Positions 16,733 to 26,362 are shown, counted from the first letter of the stretch. The stretch is DNA of 64,000 bases from Collimonas sp. OK412 (GCF_900112135.1 NZ_FOLC01000011.1:62001-126000); one strand, 5' to 3'. Numbers and translations: made by a program. The notes: generated by a model from the letters alone, not told the origin.

Positions 16733-17980
16733 TTAATCCGGCAGCTTTACATTTGATCCGTCTAATTTATCAACGCGTCCTTTATACGGCGCCAGTGTCG
16801 TTAAATCTTGCGTTTCGACCTGCGTATTCGTGAAATCAAGCCTTTCGAGGATCTTGGTATTCTTGATATCGAGCCTGCTGATGCGGCTTTCCTTGAAACT
16901 GGCTTCCTGGATGGCGCAATTATCGAGAATCAGGTTTGCGGTATTTATATGATTCGATGCCAGCACAGGAATCTTGCAATTGTGAAGACGCAGGGACTGG
17001 TTGACGCGCGCTATTTCCTTCTTGCTGGAAAAACCTCCACCGATAAACACCCCTTCGCTGGCTTTGCCAAACGTGACATTATCAATGTCGATACGTACGA
17101 TCTTGGCCGGCGAAGTCTGGAATACGTCTCGTCCGTTCCCCTTGACCTGGCTGTTTCGTATGGTCAGGCTTGCCGCCGATCCAAACAAGGCATTGACATA
17201 ACCTGCATCCAGCGATTCCATCAGCACATCGCCCTTGACCGTGGCTTCGGACAGGTCGATGTTATCGATGACGGTATTGCGAATGGTGAGGGATAAAAAT
17301 GCGGCAGGACGCATATCAAAATTTCCGCGCAGCTTGGAATTCTCTATAAGAACTTCAGAGCCGCCTGTCGCCGCATCTATCGGGCAATCAACATTTTCAA
17401 ACTGACAGTCCCGGATAGTCAGCTTGGTATCGCCATAGATACTCATGTACTTGAACTGGCAGCGCGTAAACTCCGTTTCGCCTTCGGTCCCTAATGCGCC
17501 AAAATGATTTTGATCGGCGCCGTCCCCCTGGAACTTGCAGTCTTCGAAACGGACTTTTGTACTGCCCGGATCGCCGATCAAGTTCAGCTTGCCGACACCC
17601 GCGCATTTGGAAAACTGGACCCGATTCATTTTGCCGAATCCCAAAATTCCGCCAAAGCGGCAACCGTCGAATTGCAGATCTTCGCTGCTTTTCAATTTGA
17701 GGGCATATGAGCTTGCAAAATCGCAGTCGACGAAACGGATGTTGCGCCATGCCTGCCCATGAAATTCAGTACCGCCAAATGACGCGCTATTTATTGTTAT
17801 GAGGGCGTCGCCATTCTCTTTCTGGCGGAGTTCCGGATTTTGCAGGTAGTCAAAAGTTTTTCCAAATTCGCCAATTGGTTTTTTGCTGCTCATGGCATCA
17901 CATCCTGTTATGTTGGTTAGACTCAAAGCAAAAACACTGACACGGCGCAGAAAACTCCGCCGTGAAGTTATGATTATCAT
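16733..17980 (-). CDS. Exported lipoprotein with a repetitive beta-helix-like body; candidate immunity protein
   Basis: 415 residues. The N-terminus has twin-arginine character (SRRSFLRR, residues 6-13), a hydrophobic stretch, and a lipobox ITGC with Cys27 as the lipidation site, so export to the periplasm as a lipoprotein is expected. The body consists of irregular 20-25 residue turns such as IRFVDCDF, LQFDGCRF, VRFEDCKF and LTIRDCQF, each alternating hydrophobic residues with N, D and C, as in pentapeptide or right-handed beta-helix proteins. I know no named family. It starts two bases after the stop of the metallophosphoesterase gene, the usual place of a T6SS immunity gene; that role is inferred. 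Confidence 0.7.
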   Translation of the reverse strand: MIIITSRRSFLRRVSVFALSLTNITGCDAMSSKKPIGEFGKTFDYLQNPELRQKENGDALITINSASFGGTEFHGQAWRNIRFVDCDFASSYALKLKSSEDLQFDGCRFGGILGFGKMNRVQFSKCAGVGKLNLIGDPGSTKVRFEDCKFQGDGADQNHFGALGTEGETEFTRCQFKYMSIYGDTKLTIRDCQFENVDCPIDAATGGSEVLIENSKLRGNFDMRPAAFLSLTIRNTVIDNIDLSEATVKGDVLMESLDAGYVNALFGSAASLTIRNSQVKGNGRDVFQTSPAKIVRIDIDNVTFGKASEGVFIGGGFSSKKEIARVNQSLRLHNCKIPVLASNHINTANLILDNCAIQEASFKESRISRLDIKNTKILERLDFTNTQVETQDLTTLAPYKGRVDKLDGSNVKLPD

Positions 17981-17982
17981 GT

Positions 17983-20900
17983 TCAGCCTTTAATGACTTT
18001 TTGAGGATCCGGATAGCTGTTCCCCGGGCCGTTCCGGTAGGTTTTAAATAACCATCCCCAATCCGGCACTTCGCCCCGCTCTCCGGCTGGCCTGCCGATA
18101 AGCGGCACGGCTCCGATTTCCGTTATTCTAAATTGAATCTCCAGCGGAAATACCCACGAATCGCTGAAGTTCATGTCTTTGCCCCAATCGGGCTGGCCGG
18201 CGGCAACGGTTGGTTTCTTCAACAGGACTTCGCAAAAAGCTTGCGGAATTTTTGTCCCGCCGTTTGCCCTGAATGCGCTATCCAGCACGTTCAGATCCGA
18301 TGCGCTAAACGTCAGGCGCTTTTTGCTGCCGCTGGAAGAGCCAAACAACTGCTTTGGCGCATCCGAGAAAGATGGCGTGAGCCGGTGCCAGGTTTTTTTT
18401 GCGTCGCCGGTTTCTTCATCCCGTCCCCCGACAAATACCCATATGTTCATTCCAGTAATACACGCCAACCCTGTCATCTGGTCGCTAAGAGTGACATCCA
18501 CGGTACGGGAAAAAAGCGCCTGCCCAGGCTTGAAGTCGGTACACATGAAATTCAGCGGCATGGCTATGTCGCTGTCGCCACGGCTCATGACAGCCAGATA
18601 GTCGAGCGCCACGCACAAGCGCGGCTGCGTGTTCTTTTTAGGATCGCTGGTCTTGACTTGTTTAATCGCACCACCCTTAGCATCCAGCAAGGTTCCGCTA
18701 GGCGGACGCAGGGTCCAGCCATTGAGCTCCCCATACAGGTTTTGCACGCCGATCGGACCGCCGCAGCTGCTGACGATAAAATTGGTGTGCTGGTCCGAAC
18801 TTTTTTGCTCTCCGTGCAACCCAGGATCACGCGCATCGGCAATATTGGCCCGTCTCAACATGTTAGGGCGGTCTTCGGGCGTCGGCCGGTACAGTCCCGA
18901 ACGATGGCTATGGCCGGACAAGTGATGGTTGACACGCCGCGTATCGTCGACAAAGACACAGGTATCGAAATACCACTTGAGATTCTTTTCACAAGTGCCG
19001 AAATTGGCATCATTGAAGGCTGGCGTATCGACGACGCGGACCTGCCCTTCCGACAGCACTCTGTCAAACGGCGTGATGCTGAGCTTGGCATTCAGCGGTG
19101 ATTTGTTGTAGTTGATGATGGTGAAGTGCGTCGCCACCAGCAGCTTTGCCTTGGAGTTCTGCTTGTAAAGCCCGGCAGAATTGAGGATATGTTTCTGCTG
19201 GTCGTTAATCGAATGGGTGGCACGGGGCAATACCGTGCTGCCTTGCGCATCAGGGCTGCTGCTCTGGCGCCAGACCCTGTCGCCCGCCATCCCCTTTACT
19301 TTTTCCATGCTCAAATTGATGTAGACCTCGCCGTTGCCCCATTCCAGGCCGCACAGCACCTGCTTTGCATCTTTGCCGGCCGGATCATCCGGTTTCGCGC
19401 CGTATGGGATGACAAAATCCGACAGCGGCGTGAACAGGGCGCTGAACCAGTCGAAATTGTCCGCGTGAAAATTCCTCGCCGTGTAAATTTGCGCATAGGT
19501 TGGACCGTAAGCCAGCGTCGCTTCATAGATGGTCATGTTATGGTCGGCGGCAATCCCTTCGTTGGCCTTGCCGGCAATCCACTCGCTGGCTGCCTCAACG
19601 TCCTTGCGCAGGTCCGCTATCTGCTCTTCTCGTGAAGAGGTCTTGAACCACCATCCGTCGCGCTTGATCGTTGGCATCACCGGCGACATGCCGGTTGCCA
19701 TCTCTTCCATCCGCCCCATCTTGTTAGCCCAGGTGCTCAAACTGGAGTCGGCGCGCGGGCTGACTCCGTATGGCACGTCATACGCCTCGTGATTGCCGGT
19801 CGTCATGAAAACGGGGAGCGTCAATTCCCGGTAAGAGTGCCGCACCAGGCTGTACATCAGCATATCGTCCATGCCGCGCTTGTACAGGTTTTTGTCATCG
19901 AGCTTGCCGAGCACGTTGAAATTTCTCCATTGGTCGCCAATGGTTCCCCCGGCCTGGTCCGGGTCGATATTGCGGTTGAAGTCGATCAGGTCGCCGGTCA
20001 GAAAGATCGCATCGGCACGGTTCTCGCCCTTGCCGAATTGCTCAAACAGATCCTTGAGAGCCATGAAACTGTTGCACACCTTGCCGCCGACCTTGTCCGC
20101 CAATGCGCCTGCCGCATCGTCTTCGATCACGCGGGCCGGAGATTGCGCCAACGCATTGTGGCGCACATTCACATGCACATCTGACAGATGGCCGATCTTG
20201 AGCGTGTCGCTCTTGCCGCGAATGACCGGATGCCAGCTCATCAGCCGGTCGGTCCTCTGCGCCGGCAGGCCAGTTGCCTGGAAATTATCGAGATTGAATT
20301 CATAGGGCCGCGCAAAATGATTGGCGGCGGCATTTTTCTGGTTATGCAGGAAATCGTGGATGTACATGTCCTGTCCTTCGACATGGGTAACCCCTTGATA
20401 TTCCTGATGACGGGCATGTTCCTCATCGATTTCCACCATCCAGGCAAACGTTTTGAAGGCATCGGTGCCAATACTGGTAAACGGGCCTTGCGTCAGGTCT
20501 ATCTCGATTTCGTAGACATGGCTTAGCCCCCGGTACACTTCGGCGGCCTGGGTTGAAATCGTGGCAAACGGCTGGCCGTGCCGGTTCTTGATCAAGGCCC
20601 CGGCAGCGAAGTCGCCCACCAGCCAGCCGTTGATGGCTGTCTTGGCCTTGGAAAATGTCTTGCCATCCCCAAACAAGGTGCCCTGGGTGGTGTCGGTCTT
20701 TGTGTCCTTTTTCTTGATGTCATACAGGCGCAGATGGCGGTCAGTCGCGCAATGGATGGTATGCGCCTGCTTGGTCTTCTCATCAATGGTGAAGTGCGTA
20801 CGCGCTTCCGCAGCCGCTCCCAGGAAAATGCTGCACTTGGTTTGCCCAGGCGCCAGGATCAACGGCGTGCCGAGGCTGGGATAAAGAATGACAGCACTGA

Positions 20901-20988
20901 TAGGAGGATCTTTTTCGCACTCGGTAACGCCGGGAGTCTGGTTCTTGCCGCTGGAGGCATTTGCTACGCTTGAAGAAATATCAGCCAT
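17983..20988 (-). CDS. Large calcineurin-like metallophosphoesterase; candidate T6SS effector
   Basis: 1001 residues. All five blocks of the metallophosphoesterase fold are visible: Asp270 and His272 in HLSDVHVN (from 267), GDLID (332-336), GNHE (398-401), His621 in VATHFT, and GHSH (692-695). The dinuclear metal site therefore looks complete. About 260 residues precede the domain and about 300 follow it; neither flank resembles a family I know. There is no signal peptide. It starts 21 bases after the DUF4123 adaptor gene and is followed by the lipoprotein gene. In this setting it is likely a VgrG-loaded effector that cleaves a phosphoester (nucleotide, lipid head group or nucleic acid) in a target cell. 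Substrate and toxicity are not shown. Confidence 0.8.
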   Translation of the reverse strand: MADISSSVANASSGKNQTPGVTECEKDPPISAVILYPSLGTPLILAPGQTKCSIFLGAAAEARTHFTIDEKTKQAHTIHCATDRHLRLYDIKKKDTKTDTTQGTLFGDGKTFSKAKTAINGWLVGDFAAGALIKNRHGQPFATISTQAAEVYRGLSHVYEIEIDLTQGPFTSIGTDAFKTFAWMVEIDEEHARHQEYQGVTHVEGQDMYIHDFLHNQKNAAANHFARPYEFNLDNFQATGLPAQRTDRLMSWHPVIRGKSDTLKIGHLSDVHVNVRHNALAQSPARVIEDDAAGALADKVGGKVCNSFMALKDLFEQFGKGENRADAIFLTGDLIDFNRNIDPDQAGGTIGDQWRNFNVLGKLDDKNLYKRGMDDMLMYSLVRHSYRELTLPVFMTTGNHEAYDVPYGVSPRADSSLSTWANKMGRMEEMATGMSPVMPTIKRDGWWFKTSSREEQIADLRKDVEAASEWIAGKANEGIAADHNMTIYEATLAYGPTYAQIYTARNFHADNFDWFSALFTPLSDFVIPYGAKPDDPAGKDAKQVLCGLEWGNGEVYINLSMEKVKGMAGDRVWRQSSSPDAQGSTVLPRATHSINDQQKHILNSAGLYKQNSKAKLLVATHFTIINYNKSPLNAKLSITPFDRVLSEGQVRVVDTPAFNDANFGTCEKNLKWYFDTCVFVDDTRRVNHHLSGHSHRSGLYRPTPEDRPNMLRRANIADARDPGLHGEQKSSDQHTNFIVSSCGGPIGVQNLYGELNGWTLRPPSGTLLDAKGGAIKQVKTSDPKKNTQPRLCVALDYLAVMSRGDSDIAMPLNFMCTDFKPGQALFSRTVDVTLSDQMTGLACITGMNIWVFVGGRDEETGDAKKTWHRLTPSFSDAPKQLFGSSSGSKKRLTFSASDLNVLDSAFRANGGTKIPQAFCEVLLKKPTVAAGQPDWGKDMNFSDSWVFPLEIQFRITEIGAVPLIGRPAGERGEVPDWGWLFKTYRNGPGNSYPDPQKVIKG

Positions 20989-21009
20989 GTAAGAGTCCGG
21001 ATAAAAGTA

Positions 21010-22071
21010 TTAGGCCAATGACGCTAGCGGATGGCTGGAAACGTTTCCAGCGCGGCGCAGGCGTAACGGGGTCAGTATTTTTTCTGAGAGCAGCGCCAGG
21101 CTGCGCGGCGCATCGGCCTGCTGCGCTTCCCAATACGCCGCGGGCATGCGCCCGATGACGGCGGCGATCGATTCCTTTGCAGCGGCGCTGGCGCGCAGCA
21201 AGGCGTTTAGCTGCGGCTCGTCGCAAGCGCGCGGGTGCATGCGCAAACCAAGCGCGATCAGCAGCCGCTGGTCGCTCCATTCGTTCAAATCCAGCTGCTC
21301 GGCCAGCTGCAGCTGGAGATGGGCGATCACACGCAGCACGGGCGCGGCGATGTGGTCGAGCTCGCCGGGATCGGTATCTTCTTTCAGGACCAGGGCTTGC
21401 AACCGCTCGGCGTGGTTCAGGCGATCCAGCGCCAGCTGCAGTTCGGCGCCGATTGCCAGCGGTTCGCTGAGCGCGGCCGCCTGCGGCTGCGCTGCGCCGC
21501 GGATGACGCGCGGCGCGAACAAATGGTCCCAGCTGGCCCACCATTGCATCGCGCTGAGGAATTGCTGGCGCACCGGTTGCGGCCAGCATTGGGCCATGTC
21601 CAGGCCGATGCGCGGGTCGAAATAACGCATCAGCACTTGCGACTTATCTTCCAGCAGGCCGTTGAACCAGCTGCGCAGATGGGCGCACAGTATGTGATTG
21701 CGCAGCGGACTGGCGATCACGCTGAGCGCCTGTCTGTTGCCGGCGTCGGTGGCAAGGCGCAGCAGCAAAGCGTCCGAAGGCTGCGGCGGCAGGCGCAACA
21801 GCCATGGCCCCTGGTCCACGTGCGCATCCTCTGCCGTGTGCGCAAACAAAGGCTCCGCATCGAGTTCGTGGTCAGCGATGAGCTTGGCGATGCTGCCCGG
21901 CGCGCATTGCCCCGCATTGACCAGCGCGTAACACTGGGCAGCGCGCGGCGGCCGCAGCAAGATGCGCAAATCGTGGCTCAGCGCCTGCGCGACTTCATCC
22001 AGGAATTGTTGCGGATTATGCGATGGCGTTGATTCTGCCGAATCTGGAACTGCGTGTAACGGAGCGTTCAT
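21010..22071 (-). CDS. DUF4123 T6SS effector adaptor/chaperone (Tap/TEC type)
   Basis: 353 residues. The N-terminal 140 residues have the DUF4123 layout, with RAAQCYALVNAGQCAPGSIA near the start and an acidic stretch followed by GPWLLRLP. The C-terminal half is a Leu/Arg/Ala-rich helical region. Proteins of this family bind a specific effector and load it on the cognate VgrG, and are encoded between the two. Here the gene starts 11 bases after vgrG and ends 21 bases before the metallophosphoesterase gene, exactly that arrangement. It is cytosolic and not itself secreted. Confidence 0.87.
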   Translation of the reverse strand: MNAPLHAVPDSAESTPSHNPQQFLDEVAQALSHDLRILLRPPRAAQCYALVNAGQCAPGSIAKLIADHELDAEPLFAHTAEDAHVDQGPWLLRLPPQPSDALLLRLATDAGNRQALSVIASPLRNHILCAHLRSWFNGLLEDKSQVLMRYFDPRIGLDMAQCWPQPVRQQFLSAMQWWASWDHLFAPRVIRGAAQPQAAALSEPLAIGAELQLALDRLNHAERLQALVLKEDTDPGELDHIAAPVLRVIAHLQLQLAEQLDLNEWSDQRLLIALGLRMHPRACDEPQLNALLRASAAAKESIAAVIGRMPAAYWEAQQADAPRSLALLSEKILTPLRLRRAGNVSSHPLASLA

Positions 22072-22082
22072 GTGATATCCAT

Positions 22083-24545
22083 TCAGAGCCGCTTGGTCAG
22101 CGTGGAAGCCTGCTGATTCGCTTCCTGCATGCAGCTGACGCAGATATCGGGCTGGGTCTTGACCGGCAGGCTTTTCGGCCCAGGCCAGCTGCGGCTCGCC
22201 GCATGCACCAGATGCGGACCGTTGGTGCCGTATTCGATGCCGCCGGCATTGTGCTTGACATAGCTGCCGCCGCCGTTGATCAGGACTTCTTCCTTGGCCG
22301 TGATGGTGACGCGCTCGGCAGTCACGCTGATGTTCAGCTTGGCCAGCAGGTTGATGTTGTTCGACAGCGCCTTGACGTCGATGTCGCCTGCCGCTGCGAT
22401 CATTTTCATGCCGGCCTTATGGACAAACAGGCGGAAGGTCTGGGCGACGCTGGCAAACAGGCTGTCGCCGCTGGCGATCGACAGGCTCTTGCCGGAACTG
22501 ATCGCGGTATGCTGGGTGCTGGCGATATGCATCGACTGCGCCGTCGTCGTTTCGATCCCGGCCGGGCTGCTCAGCACCAGGTGCGGCGCCGCCAGTTCAG
22601 GGAAACTGCCCTCGCCTTCGGCAGCGCCGCCCTGGATTGCCTGGTTCTGGCCTGTGAGCGCCTGCGCGACATTGGTTTGCTGTGCAGGCGCTTCCTGGGC
22701 GCCGCTCTGCTCGGCCAATTCGGCCAGCGCCTGATGGCTGTCCGTCGCCGCCGACAAGCGCTGCACCGTTTCGCCCATATCCTTGATATGCGAAGCGGCA
22801 TTGGCGCGCGCCTCGGTAGTGATCAGCATGCCCTTGGCGGAACGGGCGACGCCGTGGCCGTCGGTGCGCAATTCCCAACCTTCGCCGCGGAAATCCTTGC
22901 GCCCGGCATTGTCCTCGATGCGCGTGATGTTGCCGAGGGAAAGCTGGCTGTGCTGATGGTCGCTTTTCAGCTGCGCCTGGATCTTGCCGTTGCTGTCGTC
23001 CAGGATCAGGTGGTTGCTGCGGCCGCTGCCGCCATTGCCGAACTCGCGGCTGCGCATGCCGGTCAGGACCTGCTGGCCGGCCAGCTGCCATGGCGGCATG
23101 TTGCTCTGGTTGTAGACGGCGCCGGTGATGATCGGATGGTCCGGATTGCCGTCCAGCCACTGGACGATGCATTCGGAGCCGATGCGCGGGGTGGAGATGG
23201 AGCCGAGGTCGCTGCCGGCCCAAGGACTGGCGACACGCACCCAGGCCGAACTCTTTTCATCATTGGCGCCGATGCGGTCCCAATGGAATTGCAGCCTGAC
23301 CCTGGCGAATTCGTCGACGTAGACATCCTGCCCGGCCGGCCCGACCACAGTCGCCGTCTGCGGCGCCTGGATCCTGGTGTCGACGCTATTGAAGCCGCGC
23401 ACCGGACGCCACGGGATGCTCTTGCGGATGCAGACCAGGCGGTTGTCATAGGCCGCCGCCTGGTCAGCCTGCTGCAGGTAATTGTTGCTGGCGCTATGGA
23501 CCACGCTGACGATCAGGAACGCATTCTTGTCCGCCCCCCCCGCCTGGCCGGAGGCGCCGACGTTGAAGTGTCCGGTCAGCACGAACGAACGCCCCGGCAC
23601 GGCAAAGCGGCTGTTGCCTGCCGCCGCCACATGCTTGCCGCTGGCTTCAATCTGCTCCATCTGCCGCTTGGCCATGGCGTCGCCATCCTGGCGGTCCTTG
23701 AAGCCATATGCGCCTGCGTATTCGTACGACTCGACATCGAGCACGTCGCCTTGCTGGTTGATGGTCGGGATGTCGAGGTTGGCCGGGATCGGCGCCTTGA
23801 AATTGAATCCCGACAGGGCGACCCGGCCCGGGACGATCTGCCGCACCGGCGTCCATTCGCCGATGGCGTCTTCTTCCTGCGCGCCGGCGTGGCGCTGGAA
23901 ACGGATTTCCGGACTGCTGCCGGCGATCGGTTCGGCCTGCGTCGAATCGTCCGACAGGACCAGCTGATGCCCCTTCTCGGAATGCTCATACCAGTAGTGC
24001 CAGCCAGCGGCTTCCCAGCGCCGGTGCAGATAGTTGTGATCGGATTCGTCGAACTGGCAGGCCATGGTAAACGGCAGGTCGCTGCCCTTGACGCGTGAAT
24101 CCCAGTCGGCATGCGCGCCGTAATCGCTGAAGATGTTTTGCGTTTGCTCGTTCAGCGTCTTGCCATGGAACAGAAGATTGTTTTTGCGGAGCCGGAGATA
24201 GGCCAGCCACGGCTTCAGGACCATCGAGTAAAACGCCACGCTGCCGTCGGTCCTGGCCAGCCGGAACTCGAAGACATAGCCGTTGAAATAGCGCAGGCTG
24301 CCATCGCCGCGCACCAGTTCCACGGTCACCATCTTGCCCTGGATATCCTTGAGCGGGATGCTGGCGTCGTCCGCCAGCACTTCAACCCTGTATTCGAAAT
24401 CGCGCGACAAGCCTTCTTCGGCTTCGAGGCGATTCGCCACCAATGTCGTGCGCGGCCCGTCGCCATGGGGGAAAGACAGGCGCAATATCCGGTTATGCTG
24501 GCGATCCTGCACCAAGGCCAGGATGGATTGAGGCAAACTGCTCAT
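22083..24545 (-). CDS. vgrG: T6SS spike protein VgrG with DUF2345 extension
   Basis: 820 residues. The gp27-like base is residues about 10-370 (LSFPHGDGPRTTLVANRLEA, then FDESDHNYLHRRWEAAGWHY). The gp5-like OB fold is near 400-510, with WVRVASPWAGSDLG and GNPDHPIITGAVYN. A DUF2345 region follows (ASHIKDMGETVQRL onward), then an alternating polar repeat typical of the beta-prism needle, and a C-terminal tail with a CVSC pair. There is no catalytic extension, so it is a structural carrier. It heads the minus-strand module DUF4123, metallophosphoesterase, lipoprotein, PAAR. No core T6SS genes are in the window, so this is an orphan vgrG island. Confidence 0.95.
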   Translation of the reverse strand: MSSLPQSILALVQDRQHNRILRLSFPHGDGPRTTLVANRLEAEEGLSRDFEYRVEVLADDASIPLKDIQGKMVTVELVRGDGSLRYFNGYVFEFRLARTDGSVAFYSMVLKPWLAYLRLRKNNLLFHGKTLNEQTQNIFSDYGAHADWDSRVKGSDLPFTMACQFDESDHNYLHRRWEAAGWHYWYEHSEKGHQLVLSDDSTQAEPIAGSSPEIRFQRHAGAQEEDAIGEWTPVRQIVPGRVALSGFNFKAPIPANLDIPTINQQGDVLDVESYEYAGAYGFKDRQDGDAMAKRQMEQIEASGKHVAAAGNSRFAVPGRSFVLTGHFNVGASGQAGGADKNAFLIVSVVHSASNNYLQQADQAAAYDNRLVCIRKSIPWRPVRGFNSVDTRIQAPQTATVVGPAGQDVYVDEFARVRLQFHWDRIGANDEKSSAWVRVASPWAGSDLGSISTPRIGSECIVQWLDGNPDHPIITGAVYNQSNMPPWQLAGQQVLTGMRSREFGNGGSGRSNHLILDDSNGKIQAQLKSDHQHSQLSLGNITRIEDNAGRKDFRGEGWELRTDGHGVARSAKGMLITTEARANAASHIKDMGETVQRLSAATDSHQALAELAEQSGAQEAPAQQTNVAQALTGQNQAIQGGAAEGEGSFPELAAPHLVLSSPAGIETTTAQSMHIASTQHTAISSGKSLSIASGDSLFASVAQTFRLFVHKAGMKMIAAAGDIDVKALSNNINLLAKLNISVTAERVTITAKEEVLINGGGSYVKHNAGGIEYGTNGPHLVHAASRSWPGPKSLPVKTQPDICVSCMQEANQQASTLTKRL

Positions 24546-24634
24546 GCGGGGTTCCTCGAAATTGAACCGTTACTGATAAATGTTATTTAAACAATATTTA
24601 ACGTTATATTTTACCTGAAGGCAAATCTTATCAA

Positions 24635-24664
24635 ATCATAACTGCCAGCACTGTTAATTACCAA
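24635..24664 (-). promoter_or_regulatory. Possible promoter of the vgrG module
   Basis: On the minus strand, TTGGTA (24664-24659) and TATGAT (24640-24635) are 18 bp apart, with a predicted start near 24628 and an 83-base leader. It lies in the AT-rich part of the 371-bp gap 24546-24916. The rest of that gap, 24720-24900, is GC-rich and shows nothing recognisable. Confidence 0.35.
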
Positions 24665-24916
24665 CGGGAAATATTATTAATCCGGATACTTTGCAAGAAT
24701 TAACACTCTTGTTGGAATTCAGAGACAGCATCCGGCATGCGTCCCGGACCGGCCGCCGCCAAAGCGCCATTTGCGGGCACTCCGCGGCCATCTGCATGCA
24801 GTCCGCCACATGCCGATTCGGCAGAATCAGGCAATCCTCGCACAGCATTGGTCTACCCTGCCCGATGCCTGCCCGCCTAAGATGAAATCAACGTTTTATC
24901 CATCAACGGAGATCCC

Positions 24917-26362
24917 ATGAAAACGGTAGACCATATCTATATCAACGGCAGATTCATCAAACCCCACGGCACTGAAATATTTGAACTCGTCAATCCATCG
25001 ACCAGGACGGTGATCGGCAAAGTCACGCTCGCCGATGAACAGGATGCACAAGCCGCGATTGCAGCGGCGAAGGCTGCCTACAAGAGTTTTTCGCAAACCA
25101 CCAAAGAACAGCGCATGGCGTATCTGCAGCGCTTGCACGATGCCGTAGCAGCCCGCTCGGACGAACTGCGGGAGACCATGATCGAAGAGTACGGCGGCCC
25201 GTACCGCACGAGCAGTGCCACCACGCAGCGCGCGGCCAACAGCTTTCTTCAGGCCAGGGAACTGCTGAAGACATTCGATTTCGTCAAGCATGTCGGCATC
25301 TCCAAAGTGGTGCTGGAGCCGCTCGGCGTGGTCGGCCTCATCACTCCCTGGAACGCCAACTACGGTTTCATCTGCAGCAAGCTGGCCATGGCGATTGCCG
25401 CCTGCAGCACTGCCGTGATCAAGCCCAGCGAACTGAGTTCCCTGCAAACCCAGCTGCTGACCGAGTGCCTGCATGCCGCCGGTTTGCCGGCCGGCGTGTT
25501 CAACATCGTCACCGGCCGCGGCGCCACGGTGGGCGCGGAAATCACCCGCCATCCCGACATTGCCAAGATTTCGTTTACCGGCTCGACCGATGTCGGCAAA
25601 ACCATCGCACGCGGCGCGGTCGACACCATGAAGCGGGTAACCCTGGAACTCGGCGGCAAATCTCCAAACGTGATCCTGGATGATGCGGACCTGGAACAAG
25701 CCATTCCTGTCGCAATAGCGGCGGCGACCGTCAACAGCGGCCAGGCGTGCATGGCAGGCACCCGCCTGATCGTTCCTGCGAGCCGCCTGGATGAAGTCAA
25801 GCGCCTGGCAGCAAAAGCGATGCAAGCCTTGCAAGTGGGGGATCCGCACAACCCCGACACGGCGATCGGGCCGATGGTCACGCAAACCCAATATGACCGC
25901 GTGCAGCGCTATATCCGCCTGGGCGTGGAAGAAGGCGCGGAATTGCTGGTCGGCGGCGCCGGCCATCCGGTCGGGCTGGACCAGGGCTATTTCGTGCAGC
26001 CCACCGTATTCGCGAACGTCACCATGGACATGCGGATTGCAAAAGAAGAAATTTTCGGGCCGGTGCTGGTCATCCTGAGCTATGCAACCGAGGAGGAAGC
26101 CATCGACATCGCGAACGATACTGTCTATGGCTTGCACGCTTTCGTCAGTTCGGCGGATGTCGGCAGGGCAAACAAGGTGGCGGCCCGGATCGTCGCCGGC
26201 CGGGTGTTCATCAATGGCATGTATGATGAACCCAGAGCCCCGTTTGGCGGATTCAAGCAATCCGGCATCGGCCGGGAATTCGGCACATATGGACTTGAAG
26301 CCTACCTGGAGCCGAAAGCCGTCATGGGTCACGGTGAAACAAGCAATGAAAATGCGCAATAG
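24917..26362 (+). CDS. Aldehyde dehydrogenase (NAD+-dependent, ALDH superfamily)
   Basis: 481 residues with GGAG in front of the ATG. The Rossmann segment includes ITPWNANYG and SFTGSTDVGK. The general-base Glu is in LELGGKSPN and the catalytic Cys in NSGQACMAGTR. The C-terminus has PFGGFKQSGIGREFG. It resembles the broad group of betaine/vanillin/4-hydroxybutanal-type dehydrogenases; the substrate is not identifiable. An AraC-family regulator starts 17 bases before its stop, so the two are co-transcribed. Confidence 0.92.
   Translation: MKTVDHIYINGRFIKPHGTEIFELVNPSTRTVIGKVTLADEQDAQAAIAAAKAAYKSFSQTTKEQRMAYLQRLHDAVAARSDELRETMIEEYGGPYRTSSATTQRAANSFLQARELLKTFDFVKHVGISKVVLEPLGVVGLITPWNANYGFICSKLAMAIAACSTAVIKPSELSSLQTQLLTECLHAAGLPAGVFNIVTGRGATVGAEITRHPDIAKISFTGSTDVGKTIARGAVDTMKRVTLELGGKSPNVILDDADLEQAIPVAIAAATVNSGQACMAGTRLIVPASRLDEVKRLAAKAMQALQVGDPHNPDTAIGPMVTQTQYDRVQRYIRLGVEEGAELLVGGAGHPVGLDQGYFVQPTVFANVTMDMRIAKEEIFGPVLVILSYATEEEAIDIANDTVYGLHAFVSSADVGRANKVAARIVAGRVFINGMYDEPRAPFGGFKQSGIGREFGTYGLEAYLEPKAVMGHGETSNENAQ

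Noticed and set aside
22023-24098. 691-codon open frame on the plus strand
   Set aside because: It lies fully antisense to vgrG, which has clear gp27, gp5 and DUF2345 motifs. The translation is Arg/Gly/His/Gln-rich, as expected for a GC-rich shadow frame.
24628-24660. Sigma-54 promoter before vgrG
   Set aside because: CTGGCAG is followed by TTGA at a spacing two bases too long, and the -12 GC is missing.
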